A DNA stretch of 64,000 nucleotides from assembly GCA_038230415.1 (NCBI GenBank), contig JBBRNH010000003.1:62001-126000 (forward strand), in the 5' to 3' direction. Shown here piece by piece: positions 18,209-27,197 of this stretch; the first letter of the stretch is position 1, and every line of letters begins with the position of its first letter. The notes below the pieces were generated by a model that searched no databases, was not told the DNA's origin, and worked only from the letters and a program-made list of their open reading frames with translations. This stretch comes from JBBRNH01 sp038230415. Its GTDB lineage: Bacteria > Bacteroidota > Bacteroidia > Cytophagales > Spirosomataceae. Position numbers and translations under genes: made by a program.

Positions 18209-19054
18209 TTAGCGTACTTCGGGCAGCACCGCCGGGTCAAGTAATAATTGCGCCGGGTTGATACGTGCGCCGTGCCACCGAACGCCGAGGTGCAGGTGCG
18301 CGCCCGTAACGCGGCCCGTCTCCCCAATTTCGCCAATAGTTTCGCCTTTCTTAACCGTTTGCCCCGGTTTCACGCCGAGTGCTTTCAGGTGAAAATACTC
18401 GCTGACCAAGCCGTTGCCGTGCGTAACAAACACGGCGTTGCCACTGTAAAAATGGTCGGCAGCTACCATAACCCGCCCGTTACCCACACTCAATGCATTG
18501 CCCGTTATGGGGTAATCTATGCCGGTGTGCCGGTCGCGGGGTTGGCCGTTAAAGGTGCGGCAGGCACCAAAATTCCCTTCGCTTTTTGGCAGCGGAGTGG
18601 CTGGTTTGCCGAGCGGGAGGTCAAAAACAGCCGGTCGTTCGTTTTTCTGATACGCCAGCATCGGCTTCAGTTGAGTCGCTTCGCGGGTGGCGCGGACCCT
18701 GTTTGCCGGTGATACGGTGATGTACTCGGTCTTCGGAAAATTGTCGAAATTTTCTTTTTCACAGGCCCGCATCTGCACAGTTAGCTTGGCGGTTTCGAGC
18801 TTGCCGCCCGTTGTCCGGCGCGAAATTGTGTAGGTTCCGGGCTTTTTTTCCATGTCAACCGGGTAGTAGCAGGTTCCGTTTACGGCGGCCCAGGCCCGCG
18901 TTTCAAAACTGCACCGTTGGCAATTGCCGGCCCACCGCGCCACTTCACCTTGCCCAATGGTTACGGTTCGGGCCGTTTTTTTGCTCTGAGCCAATGCTGC
19001 CGATACCGCCCAAGAGCAGATAATGACAATGAGGAGTATGAGTCTATTTTTCAT
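18209..19054 (-). CDS. M23 family metallopeptidase, secreted
   Basis: This 281-residue protein has a signal peptide ending SAALAQ. The C-terminal LytM/peptidase M23 domain (about 155-275) carries the zinc ligands in RHTGIDYP (His and Asp) and the HLHLGV motif. The N-terminal part has a Cys-x-x-Cys segment (CQRCSF) and two more cysteines, which may form disulfides in the periplasm. M23 enzymes cut peptidoglycan peptide cross-links or act as non-catalytic activators; the intact ligands here favour catalysis. Confidence 0.9.
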   Translation of the reverse strand: MKNRLILLIVIICSWAVSAALAQSKKTARTVTIGQGEVARWAGNCQRCSFETRAWAAVNGTCYYPVDMEKKPGTYTISRRTTGGKLETAKLTVQMRACEKENFDNFPKTEYITVSPANRVRATREATQLKPMLAYQKNERPAVFDLPLGKPATPLPKSEGNFGACRTFNGQPRDRHTGIDYPITGNALSVGNGRVMVAADHFYSGNAVFVTHGNGLVSEYFHLKALGVKPGQTVKKGETIGEIGETGRVTGAHLHLGVRWHGARINPAQLLLDPAVLPEVR

Positions 19055-19303
19055 ATTGGATTGCGTCTGTTTGTTCAGTACCCCAACGCCCTACTGTCAG
19101 GAAGGTTTATAAATCTTAGGCTGCACCACTGCCCTCCTTTCTTGCGCTCTTTGTACAAAAACTCTTTGGCTGTTCCTGTGAGGAAACCATTCTTTCAGTT
19201 GTCTTCGGCCAGTCGAGACCGCTTCGGCACGAATTTGGCGGGTTTTACAGATGAGTAAAAACAGGTGAGTAAAAGTCAATCACGAAAGCAACCCTTCTTT
19301 GTT

Positions 19304-19311
19304 TATCTTTG
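19304..19311 (+). promoter_or_regulatory. Bacteroidetes -7 promoter box
   Basis: TATCTTTG fits the TAnnTTTG consensus. Its position 41 bp upstream of the ATG at 19352 supports that start for the DUF5686 protein over the earlier one at 19265. Confidence 0.6.
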
Positions 19312-19351
19312 TAAGACTGTGGCGCTCACCGTAGCCAATCTCCGTATTCGA

Positions 19352-21910
19352 ATGACCTCTTCATTTTGCGTCAGGCATTTTTATCTATTGCTTTTTTGTA
19401 GTTGCTATTGCCTTTCGGCCTGGGCGCAAACCCCGTTTACCGTTAGCGGGCGGGTGCTGGATGCCCGGTCGGGCGAGCCGGTGCCGTTTGCCAATGTTGC
19501 CTTGTTGGGCAGACCCGTTGGCACCATCACCGACGATAAAGGTCAGTTCTCGCTGATTACCAAAAAGCTGACCGACTCGCTGGCCGTGAGTAGCTTGGGA
19601 TTTGCCCCCAAAACGCAATTCATCAACAAAACGCTGCTGAAACAGACCGTTGAGATTCGGCTCGAACAGGGGGGCGTGGTCTTGCAGGAAGTGCGAGTCA
19701 GAGCGGGCGAAAATCCGGCCTACCGGGTGTTGCGGCAGATTTGGCAGCACCGCCCCGAGAACGACTATGGTCGGCTACCCGCCTATGAATACGACAGCTA
19801 TACCAAAACCGACATCGCCATGCGCCCCGCCATTCGCGGAAACGGTAAGTCGGGCTGGCTGGGCCGATTGAGCAAACAGGTATCACTCACCGACTCGGTC
19901 ATTGACGAGACGGGTCGCCGACTGTTGCCGTTGCTGTTTTCGGAGGCCGTTTCGCACTTTTTTTATTTAGCCACGCCCCTCCGCAAGCACGAAGAAATCC
20001 TGAAAACCCGCGTGCAGGGTGTAGGTGTTCAGGATGCCGAGGTTATCTCGCAGGTACTGGGGAACAGCACGTTGCATGAGTTCAATTTTTATCACAATTA
20101 CCTGTCGCTCTTCGGCAAAGATTTTGCTTCGCCCATCGGCGATAACGCCCGCACCTGGTACGAATACTTCATTGCCGATACCGTCAGCGTTGGTGACCGA
20201 ATCTGCTACGCTATTGATTTTGATCCGAAGCATGAGCAAGACCTGGCCTTCCGGGGTAAGATGCTGATTGATACCACCAACTACGCCCTGTGCCATATTG
20301 AGGTACGGGTGGGCCGCGAAGCCAACCTGAACTTTGTGGAGCAGTTTGCCGTGGAGGCCGATCTGGAACCCGTTACGGACACCACCACTAACAAAAGGCC
20401 GGTATCCATGCCGACATCGGTGCGGCTGCTGATTGATATTACCGGCTCGGGCAAGAAAGGCCCGGCCCTCCGCGCCCGGATTGTGGCCCACAACGGCGGT
20501 TTTGTGATCAATAAACCCCACAGCCTTAAATTTTATGACCGCCCGGTAATTGTGGCCGACACCGCTCGCCGAACCGACGATCAGTACTGGGCCAATACCC
20601 AAAAAACACTCGCCGGTTCTGATTCACTCAACCTCACCGACCGCATGAGCCGCCGACAAATAGATTCGTTGCGGGCCATTCCTGCCGTTAAAACCCTCGA
20701 AACCGTTGCCACGATCTTAGCAACGGGTTATATCAAAGCAGGAAAAATTGACATTGGGCCGTATCCGTACACATTGGCCTTCAACTCAATCGAAGGGCTT
20801 CGGGTGCAGGCGGGTTTCCGAACCAACGAAAACTTCAGCCGTCGTGTAGTTTTGCGCGGTTACTTGGGCTATGGTTTGAAAGACCACGAATGGAAACAGG
20901 GGGGAGCGTTCTCGTATCGGTTGCCAACCCGCGTATGGGCCGTTGTGGGTGCTAATCTTACTTACGACATTGCCCGGCTGGGCCTGACTCCCGAAGCCCT
21001 CGGCGGTAATAAACTGTTCTACGCGTTTGCCCGGTTTGGTAAACTTCGGGGGGCTTTTCATCAGCAGTTACATGAAGCGTATGCTCAGTATGAACCTGTG
21101 CGCGGAGTAATGCTGACAACCACCCTGAGTACCTGGCGTTTCAGGCCGTATTTCGCCTATCAGTATGATTATCAGCGCGAACCAAATGCACCGCCACGTA
21201 CCCTGACTGAGTTACAGGACACCCACGCCACGCTCGAAGTGCGTCTGTCGCGCAACGAAAGTTATATCATGGATGGCAATGACCGGATTACGGTGGCAAC
21301 CAAGCGAACGCCGGTGGTGACGCTACGCTACACACGCGGTTTTCGGGGCCTGAATGGTGATTTTGAGTACAATCGGTTCACGGCGCGGGCGTTTCAGACG
21401 TTTAGGGTTGGTATTCTGGGCCGCTCAAATGCCGTGCTGACCGCCGGTTATACACCGAATAAACTACCCGTACCGCTGCTGTTTCCGCACACGGGTAACC
21501 CAACATTTTTTTACAGTTCAACGGCCTTTAACCTGATGAATTTCTACGAGTTTGTCAGCGACCGCTATGCGTCGTTACAGGTTCAGCACAGTTTTGAGGG
21601 ATTGGTTTTTAACCGGATTCCGGGTATTCGTAAATTAGACTGGCGGCCCACGGCCAACATGGGGTTGCTTTTTGGCGGATTGAGTGCCGAAAACCAGTCG
21701 TTGATCGTAACCCGGACAACTGTAGATGGCCGCCCACCCGTTAAATTCGGGCATTTAGACCCCGGCAAACCCTACGTCGAAGTCGGTTACGGGATTGATA
21801 ACATCTTCCACTTCCTGAAAATTGTGGCTGTTCACCGGCTTAATTACCGCGAAGGCGGCTCTGATCTGGGCTATTTTACGGTGAAGGCCTCGGCACAGTT
21901 TAGCTTTTGA
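19352..21910 (+). CDS. DUF5686 outer-membrane protein with carboxypeptidase-like domain
   Basis: This protein of about 852 residues has a signal peptide (LLLFCSCYCLSAWAQ), then a carboxypeptidase-D regulatory-like domain at the N-terminus (FTVSGRVLDARSGEPVPFANV, ITDDKGQFSL), then the DUF5686 region (AYRVLRQIWQHRPEND, YEYDSYTKTD), and a C-terminal beta barrel ending in an aromatic residue (SAQFSF). DUF5686 proteins are widespread Bacteroidetes surface proteins of uncertain function. It lies convergent with lpxA, with only 15 bp between the stops. Confidence 0.85.
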   Translation: MTSSFCVRHFYLLLFCSCYCLSAWAQTPFTVSGRVLDARSGEPVPFANVALLGRPVGTITDDKGQFSLITKKLTDSLAVSSLGFAPKTQFINKTLLKQTVEIRLEQGGVVLQEVRVRAGENPAYRVLRQIWQHRPENDYGRLPAYEYDSYTKTDIAMRPAIRGNGKSGWLGRLSKQVSLTDSVIDETGRRLLPLLFSEAVSHFFYLATPLRKHEEILKTRVQGVGVQDAEVISQVLGNSTLHEFNFYHNYLSLFGKDFASPIGDNARTWYEYFIADTVSVGDRICYAIDFDPKHEQDLAFRGKMLIDTTNYALCHIEVRVGREANLNFVEQFAVEADLEPVTDTTTNKRPVSMPTSVRLLIDITGSGKKGPALRARIVAHNGGFVINKPHSLKFYDRPVIVADTARRTDDQYWANTQKTLAGSDSLNLTDRMSRRQIDSLRAIPAVKTLETVATILATGYIKAGKIDIGPYPYTLAFNSIEGLRVQAGFRTNENFSRRVVLRGYLGYGLKDHEWKQGGAFSYRLPTRVWAVVGANLTYDIARLGLTPEALGGNKLFYAFARFGKLRGAFHQQLHEAYAQYEPVRGVMLTTTLSTWRFRPYFAYQYDYQREPNAPPRTLTELQDTHATLEVRLSRNESYIMDGNDRITVATKRTPVVTLRYTRGFRGLNGDFEYNRFTARAFQTFRVGILGRSNAVLTAGYTPNKLPVPLLFPHTGNPTFFYSSTAFNLMNFYEFVSDRYASLQVQHSFEGLVFNRIPGIRKLDWRPTANMGLLFGGLSAENQSLIVTRTTVDGRPPVKFGHLDPGKPYVEVGYGIDNIFHFLKIVAVHRLNYREGGSDLGYFTVKASAQFSF

Positions 21911-21925
21911 ATGTAGCGCGAACGG

Positions 21926-22720
21926 TCACTCACCTCCCCCGCTTCCACCCGGCCCTTTCATAATGCCCCGTTCAGAGGTGCGGATGAAGTTCACGATCTC
22001 GTCGCGCTCGTTCGAGGGCGGCAGGTCTAACTCGATCTGCGTCAGCGCGTCGGCGTTGTTGAATCCTTTCAAATAAATCAGGCGGTAGATTTCCTGCACC
22101 TCGTTAATCTTTTCGTTCGAGAAGCCTCGCCGACGCAACCCAATGGAGTTAATGCCGGTGTAAGACAGTGGTTCGCGGGCGGCTTTGGTAAAGGGTGGTA
22201 CGTCTTTCCTGACCAACGAACCACCCGAAATCATGGCGTGTGCGCCAATCCGGGTGAACTGCAACACCGAACTTGACCCGCCGATGATGGCCCACTCGCC
22301 CATCGAGACGTGACCCGCCATCTGCACATTATTGGTCAGAATACAGTGGTTTCCAATCCGGCAATCGTGGGCAATATGGGCGTAGGCCATAATCAGGCAA
22401 TCGGCTCCAATTTCGGTTTTCCAGTGTTCTTCGGTTCCCCGGCTAATGGTGGCATACTCCCGAACGGTAGTGTTATCACCGATAAAGGTGCGGGTGTATT
22501 CATTGTTGAATTTGAGGTCTTGCGGGATAGACGAGATCACCGCACCGGGGTAAATCTTGCAGTTTCGGCCAATCCGTGAGCCTTCATTAATCACCGCGTG
22601 GGAGCCAATCCAGGTTCCTTCGGCAATTTCAACGTCTTTGTGAATCACGGCAAACGGCTCAATCACAACGTTTTGTGCGATTTTTGCCTCCGGGTGTATG
22701 TATGCGAGGGGTTGAAGCAT
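21926..22720 (-). CDS. lpxA: UDP-N-acetylglucosamine acyltransferase
   Basis: This 264-residue left-handed parallel beta-helix enzyme starts lipid A synthesis by moving a 3-hydroxyacyl chain from ACP to UDP-GlcNAc. Hexapeptide repeats fill residues 1-190. The catalytic-His region GNHCILTNNVQMAGH is present, and the C-terminal helical domain follows (SNEKINEVQEIYRLIY). It ends with a glycine-rich tail. It is the last gene of the minus-strand operon HD protein, lpxD, lpxC-fabZ, lpxA. Confidence 0.97.
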   Translation of the reverse strand: MLQPLAYIHPEAKIAQNVVIEPFAVIHKDVEIAEGTWIGSHAVINEGSRIGRNCKIYPGAVISSIPQDLKFNNEYTRTFIGDNTTVREYATISRGTEEHWKTEIGADCLIMAYAHIAHDCRIGNHCILTNNVQMAGHVSMGEWAIIGGSSSVLQFTRIGAHAMISGGSLVRKDVPPFTKAAREPLSYTGINSIGLRRRGFSNEKINEVQEIYRLIYLKGFNNADALTQIELDLPPSNERDEIVNFIRTSERGIMKGPGGSGGGE

Positions 22721-22727
22721 TTTTTAC

Positions 22728-22755
22728 AGTGGTTAGTGGCAAGTGGTTAGTGGCA
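22728..22755. repeat. 14-bp tandem repeat (heptamer-type spacer)
   Basis: Two exact copies of a 14-bp unit (22728-22741 and 22742-22755), each made of two 7-bp words. They lie in the spacer between lpxC-fabZ and lpxA, followed by ATCACT-type repeats to about 22803. Confidence 0.85.
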
Positions 22756-22799
22756 AGTTAAGGCACAGCAGTAACTGACCCCTGATCACTAATCACTGA

Positions 22800-24194
22800 T
22801 CACTTTTTTTTAACAAGACTGGCAATCATATCGGCTTCGCAAACGAGTTGGTTGGCTACATAGCCGCGTCCCTGCATTTTAACGATACCGCGTTTCATGG
22901 GCGACGTAAATTCACAGCGCAGAATCAGGGTGTCGCCCGGAACCACGTTGCGCCGGAACCGGCAATTTTCGATACCAACCAGAAACGGCCAGTAATTTTC
23001 GGGGTCAGGCACCGTACTCAGCACCAGAATTCCGCCGGTTTGGGCCATCGCTTCTAACTGCATCACGCCCGGCATGACGGGGTTTCCCGGAAAATGACCC
23101 GGAAAATAATTTTCGTTGGCCGTTACGTTTTTTATGCCAATCACGCTCTGCCCGTCTAAGGCAATGATTTTATCAATCATCTGAAACGGGTATCGGTGCG
23201 GCAAAAGCGTATAGACCTGCCCAATATCCATCACCGGCGGTTGCAGCGGGTCATATTGCGGGGTTTGGTTCTGCGCTTTTTTCTGGATTTGCTTCTTGAT
23301 TTTTTTGGCAAAGGCCACATTAGCCGCGTGGCCGGGCCGGGCGGCCAGCACCTGCGCCTTGATGGGCCTGCCGACCAGGGCCAAATCGCCAATCAGGTCG
23401 AGCAGCTTGTGGCGGGCCATCTCGTTGGGGTAATGCAGTTCGAGATTATTTAAGATACCGCCTTCCTTATTGACACTCACTTTGGGCTTTTTGAGCAGGT
23501 CAGCCAAGTAATCTAATTCGCCCTCTTTCACCTCCCGGTCAACAATCACGATGGCGTTGGTGAGGTCTCCGCCTTTAATCAGGTTCTGCTTGTATAGCAT
23601 TTCGAATTCGTGCAGAAACACAAACGTGCGGCAGTTGGCTATTTCTTCGGGGAATAACCGAATATCATTCAGATAAGCGTGTTGGCTGTGAATAACCCGT
23701 GAATTATAGTCCACCATCACCGTCAGCCGGTAGTCATTCAGGGGTAGGGCCGCAATTTCTATGGCCTTTTCAGGATTTTCGTAGTGGACATATTCCGAGA
23801 TTTCGTAGTAATTCCGGGCCATGTTCTGCTCGTCCAGCCCGGCTTCGCGCAGGGCGTTCACAAACTGCATCGAAGAGCCGTCCATAATCGGCGGCTCCGG
23901 CCCATCGAGCTGAATGAGCACGTTATCAATCTGCAAACCGACCAAAGCCGCCAGCGTATGCTCAACGGTATTTACCCGGGCTTCGCCCTGCTCGATGGTC
24001 GTACCGCGCGACAGGTCAACGACAAAATCCACGTCGGCATCTACCGTTGGCTGACCGGGCAGGTCAACGCGCTGAAATTTATAGCCATGACCGGCAGGGG
24101 CGGGCAGGAAGGTCATCGTGGCCGACACGCCCGTGTGCAATCCTACGCCCGATACCGACACGGATTTCTGAATAGTCTGTTGTTTGGTGTTCAT
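22800..24194 (-). CDS. lpxC/fabZ: Bifunctional UDP-3-O-acyl-GlcNAc deacetylase / 3-hydroxyacyl-ACP dehydratase
   Basis: This protein of about 464 residues is a fusion typical of Bacteroidetes. Residues about 1-300 are LpxC, the zinc deacetylase and committed step of lipid A synthesis, with VEHTLAAL (zinc His), HKLLDLIGDLALVG (His and Asp ligands) and a late PGHAANV His. Residues about 325-464 are FabZ, the hot-dog dehydratase, with LPHRYPFQMIDKI and GHFPGNPVMPGVMQLEAMAQ (catalytic His and Glu). I chose the start at MNTKQQTIQKSVSV, the LpxC N-terminus, over the ATG at 24221. Confidence 0.97.
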   Translation of the reverse strand: MNTKQQTIQKSVSVSGVGLHTGVSATMTFLPAPAGHGYKFQRVDLPGQPTVDADVDFVVDLSRGTTIEQGEARVNTVEHTLAALVGLQIDNVLIQLDGPEPPIMDGSSMQFVNALREAGLDEQNMARNYYEISEYVHYENPEKAIEIAALPLNDYRLTVMVDYNSRVIHSQHAYLNDIRLFPEEIANCRTFVFLHEFEMLYKQNLIKGGDLTNAIVIVDREVKEGELDYLADLLKKPKVSVNKEGGILNNLELHYPNEMARHKLLDLIGDLALVGRPIKAQVLAARPGHAANVAFAKKIKKQIQKKAQNQTPQYDPLQPPVMDIGQVYTLLPHRYPFQMIDKIIALDGQSVIGIKNVTANENYFPGHFPGNPVMPGVMQLEAMAQTGGILVLSTVPDPENYWPFLVGIENCRFRRNVVPGDTLILRCEFTSPMKRGIVKMQGRGYVANQLVCEADMIASLVKKK

Positions 24195-24260
24195 TGGCTT
24201 TAGGAAGTGGTTAGTAGTCAATGGCAGGTAATTAATTTTCTTCGGCGAAGCATTTGCCCC

Positions 24261-25298
24261 TCACTGCTTATCACTGACTGCTTTTTTTTCAAGTTCATCT
24301 ACCCGCCGTTCGAGTTGGGGCAATCGTTTGAATACCACCTGCGAACGGACATTATCGGCCAGGTCAAAGGCGTGGGAACCATTCAGCGATTTCCCTTCCT
24401 GTTTCACCGATTTACCCACGCCCGACTGCGCCCCGACGTTGGTGCGGTTGGCAATGGTGAGGTGGCCGCCGAAGCCAACCTGCCCGCCGATAACGCAATT
24501 ATCACCGATTTTGGTTGAGCCGGCAATTCCGGTTTGCGCAGCAATCACGGTATTGCGGCCAATTTCGACGTTATGCCCGATCTGAATCAGGTTATCTAAC
24601 TTGGCTCCCTGCCGGATAATGGTCGAGCCGAGCGTGGCGCAATCGATGGTGCTGCCGGAGCCAACGTTCACAAAATCTTCGAGAATAACGTTTCCCAACT
24701 GCGGAATGGTTTTGTAGGTGCCATCGGCCTGCGGGGCAAAGCCGAAGCCTTCGCTGCCAATCACGGCGTTGGGGTGAATTGTGCAAAACTGACCCACTAC
24801 GCAGTCGTCCAATACCCGTGCGCCGGGATGAACAACCGTGCCATCGCCGAGGGCAACGTTATTGCCGATGTAAGCCTGTGGATAAATCTTGACGTTTTTT
24901 CCAATCCGGCAATTACGCCCGATGTAGGAGAATGCTCCCCGGTAGCCGCCCTCGCCGATGTGGGTTCCCTCACCGATACTGGATGGTTGCTCTGTACCGA
25001 TGCGCGAGGCACTGTTGAGCCGGCTGTATTCTTCGAGCAGTTGGGCAAAGGCAGAATAGGAGTTTTCTACCAAAATAAGCGTAGCCGAAACGGGCTGCTT
25101 GGGCGTAAAAGAACGGTCAACGATAACGGCAGAAGCTCCCGTTTCGTAGAGAAACGGTTCGTATTTGAGGTTAGCCAGAAACGAAATGCAGCCGGTCTGG
25201 GCATCTTCAATTTTTGCTAATTTGTTGACTATCAACGAATCATCTCCCAGAACATCGCCCGATAGCAGGGCGGCAATTTGTTTAATGGTAAACTCCAT
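24261..25298 (-). CDS. lpxD: UDP-3-O-(3-hydroxyacyl)glucosamine N-acyltransferase
   Basis: The enzyme has about 345 residues, starting at MEFTIKQIAALL. The N-terminal uridine-binding domain covers about 1-100, the hexapeptide beta-helix about 105-300 (catalytic His in LIQIGHNVEIG), and a C-terminal charged helix follows. It adds the second acyl chain of lipid A after LpxC. It lies 66 bp upstream of lpxC-fabZ and 94 bp downstream of the HD-protein gene, in one operon. The earlier ATG at 25373 gives an unrelated leader and was not used. Confidence 0.97.
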   Translation of the reverse strand: MEFTIKQIAALLSGDVLGDDSLIVNKLAKIEDAQTGCISFLANLKYEPFLYETGASAVIVDRSFTPKQPVSATLILVENSYSAFAQLLEEYSRLNSASRIGTEQPSSIGEGTHIGEGGYRGAFSYIGRNCRIGKNVKIYPQAYIGNNVALGDGTVVHPGARVLDDCVVGQFCTIHPNAVIGSEGFGFAPQADGTYKTIPQLGNVILEDFVNVGSGSTIDCATLGSTIIRQGAKLDNLIQIGHNVEIGRNTVIAAQTGIAGSTKIGDNCVIGGQVGFGGHLTIANRTNVGAQSGVGKSVKQEGKSLNGSHAFDLADNVRSQVVFKRLPQLERRVDELEKKAVSDKQ

Positions 25299-25392
25299 AT
25301 TTCGCGGGTAGCCAAAGAGAAACGCCCGAATTGTTTGCTTATTTTGGCGGCTAAGGTAGCCAACAAATTGCACTATTCGGTTATTTACTGAA

Positions 25393-26631
25393 TTAATTCA
25401 ACAAAAAACAAACATAATACCGCCTGACAATGTGGCTCAGTGCCTTGATATTCGGCAGGTCAGAGGCATCGGCAATATCAATTACGCGCCCCGACCGGAG
25501 TTTAATGCAGATGGCATCGCCCGACGGCAGATAAGCGGCATTCGTGGCCTGCCCCTCCACCCTGAAATACGGCAGTTCGGTGTCGGTCAGGCCCGTTTGC
25601 CGGAGCCGGTTGTCAATCTCGGCCAGAAATTCCGGCGCAAACGGCTCGGTCGAAAGCCTGATTTTTAACAGCCGCCGGTTGAGCAGCATCTGACACAGTG
25701 CTGACAACACCCGGTCGGGGTGGGTTGTCCAGCGTTTCACGCAGCCCCACACGTCATAATCGTCAAGCTCGGTAAAGGCCTGAATGTAAGAAGGGTTACG
25801 TTTAAATTCGTCTAACGAAATATTTTGTTCGAGAAACAGCCGGAACGCCGGTGGCACGGCTACAAACGCATCAGTGCCGTTGGGCTGCTGCATCAGAAAC
25901 CGCGCCCGGCGCATGATCTGAATCAACATTGTCTCGACGCAGATCGACGTTTTGTGCAGATACACCTGCCAGTACATGATGCGCCGGGCGTTGAGAAAAT
26001 TCTCGATGCTCAAAATCCCCTTCTCTTCCACCACCAACCGATCGGCCACAATGTCGAGCATTTTAATGATGCGGTCGGCCCCGATAGTGCCTTCGGCCAC
26101 GCCGGTATAAAAACTGTCGCGGTTGAGGTAATCCATCCGGTCCATGTCTAACTGACTCGAAATGAGTTGGTGAAAGAACGGGCGTTCGTACCCGCCGGCA
26201 AACATCCGAATCGCCAGCGAGAGCTGCCCGCCAACCTTTCCGTTGAGTTCGTGCATGAGCAGGAGCGAGATTTCTTCGTGCGGCACATTCTCTAAAATGC
26301 AGCACTCCAGCACGTGCGAAAACGGCCCGTGACCAATGTCGTGCAACAAAATGGCGATTTGGGCGGCTTCGCACTCCTCGTCGGTAATGGTGTGGCCTTT
26401 GGCACGGAGGGTTTGCATGGCCTGCCCCATCAGGTGCATGGCACCGAGGGCGTGGTGAAACCGGGTGTGCAGTGCGCCGGGATAGACGTATTCAGACAGG
26501 CCCAACTGCTTGATGCGCCGGAGCCGCTGAAAATACGGATGCTCGACTAAATCAAAAATCAACTCGCCGGGCAGGGTTATAAACCCATAAACGGGGTCGT
26601 TGATGATTTTGCGTTTGTTGGGTGTTGGCAT
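25393..26631 (-). CDS. HD-domain phosphohydrolase (dGTPase-like)
   Basis: This 412-residue protein has an HD domain at about residues 45-180: HTRFHHALGAMHL (His), LLHDIGHGPFSHVLE (His-Asp) and DMDRMDYLNRDS (second Asp). This is the SAMHD1/YdhJ-like clade, often annotated as HD superfamily phosphohydrolases. It is likely a nucleotide phosphohydrolase, substrate unknown. It heads the lipid A operon, an arrangement often seen in Bacteroidetes. There is no transmembrane segment. Confidence 0.9.
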   Translation of the reverse strand: MPTPNKRKIINDPVYGFITLPGELIFDLVEHPYFQRLRRIKQLGLSEYVYPGALHTRFHHALGAMHLMGQAMQTLRAKGHTITDEECEAAQIAILLHDIGHGPFSHVLECCILENVPHEEISLLLMHELNGKVGGQLSLAIRMFAGGYERPFFHQLISSQLDMDRMDYLNRDSFYTGVAEGTIGADRIIKMLDIVADRLVVEEKGILSIENFLNARRIMYWQVYLHKTSICVETMLIQIMRRARFLMQQPNGTDAFVAVPPAFRLFLEQNISLDEFKRNPSYIQAFTELDDYDVWGCVKRWTTHPDRVLSALCQMLLNRRLLKIRLSTEPFAPEFLAEIDNRLRQTGLTDTELPYFRVEGQATNAAYLPSGDAICIKLRSGRVIDIADASDLPNIKALSHIVRRYYVCFLLN

Positions 26632-26739
26632 AGTGCAAAGGTATTAGCCCCGCCCGCAATTTGGGTAAGGGCGGTGATGAACGGGTGCCGTTTTTGGGGT
26701 AGAATCGGGCCGGTATGCCTATTCTGTCAGAAAATTCAG

Positions 26740-26747
26740 TAATTTTG
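26740..26747 (+). promoter_or_regulatory. -7 promoter box of the tRNA gene
   Basis: TAATTTTG matches TAnnTTTG and lies 30 bp upstream of the first tRNA base. No conserved -33 box is obvious. Confidence 0.5.
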
Positions 26748-26777
26748 GTCTCTCGTTTCTGCATAAGAAATGATGAT

Positions 26778-27146
26778 GGGCTTGTAACTCAGTTGGTTAG
26801 AGTGCCTGACTCATCAACGATTGTTCTTTGGCCGAAATGTCAAACGAATCGTCAGCGGTGCTTCGGTCGGGAAACCGGCAGATGAGCAGGGGGTTAATTC
26901 AGGGAAACCTTACCAATTACTTCTTAACGCAGTAATTGCTGGCAATCCTGAGCCAAGCCGGGAGAATGGTTATCAACGTACCCCGGAAGGTGCAGAGACT
27001 AAGCGGTGAGGAAACCAACCAATAAACCGCTACTAACGCCCCCCACCCTACCGGATAATGCCGAGGGTGATGAGATAGTCCAACTACTTTGGGAAACCAG
27101 AGGAAAGTGAATCAGTAAGTCCCAGGTTCGAGCCCTGGCTGGCCCA
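26778..27146 (+). tRNA. tRNA with CAU anticodon (probably tRNA-Met), split by a group I intron
   Basis: The 5' exon is 26778-26814 and the 3' exon 27110-27146; together they fold as a 74-nt tRNA. The D stem ACTC/GAGT and T stem CCAGG/CCTGG pair perfectly, and the anticodon loop is CTCATAA. The acceptor stem has one U-U mismatch (position 6:67) and the anticodon stem one C-U mismatch (27:43). CCA is not encoded. Elongator tRNA-Met is most likely; tRNA-Ile2 (CAU modified) cannot be excluded. The intron sits between anticodon position 36 and base 37. Confidence 0.85.
26815..27109 (+). ncRNA. Group I self-splicing intron (tRNA type), about 295 nt
   Basis: Conserved core elements appear in order: P-like at 26896-26909 (AATTCAGGGAAACC), Q at 26944-26959 (AATCCTGAGCCAAGCC), R at 26988-27001 (AGGTGCAGAGACTA) and S at 27069-27081 (GATGAGATAGTCC), with GACTA/TAGTC forming P7. 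The 5' exon ends in U and the intron ends in G, as group I rules require. It encodes no homing endonuclease; open frames inside are short shadows. The size and core resemble the small tRNA introns of cyanobacteria and of Azoarcus tRNA-Ile(CAU). Confidence 0.9.
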
Positions 27147-27154
27147 CAGTGAAA

Positions 27155-27188
27155 CCCCTTCTACGCTTCGTGGAGGGGTTTTTTGTTT
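27155..27188 (+). terminator. tRNA terminator, left copy of a 34-bp direct repeat
   Basis: A CCCCTTCTACG/CGTGGAGGGG stem followed by TTTTTT lies 8 bp after the tRNA. The 34-bp block 27155-27188 is repeated exactly at 28126-28159, beyond the nuclease-like gene. Confidence 0.9.
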
Positions 27189-27197
27189 ACTGCTACC

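Noticed and set aside
26821..27009. Short protein inside the tRNA intron
   Set aside because: It runs through conserved group I core elements and shows no homing endonuclease motif.
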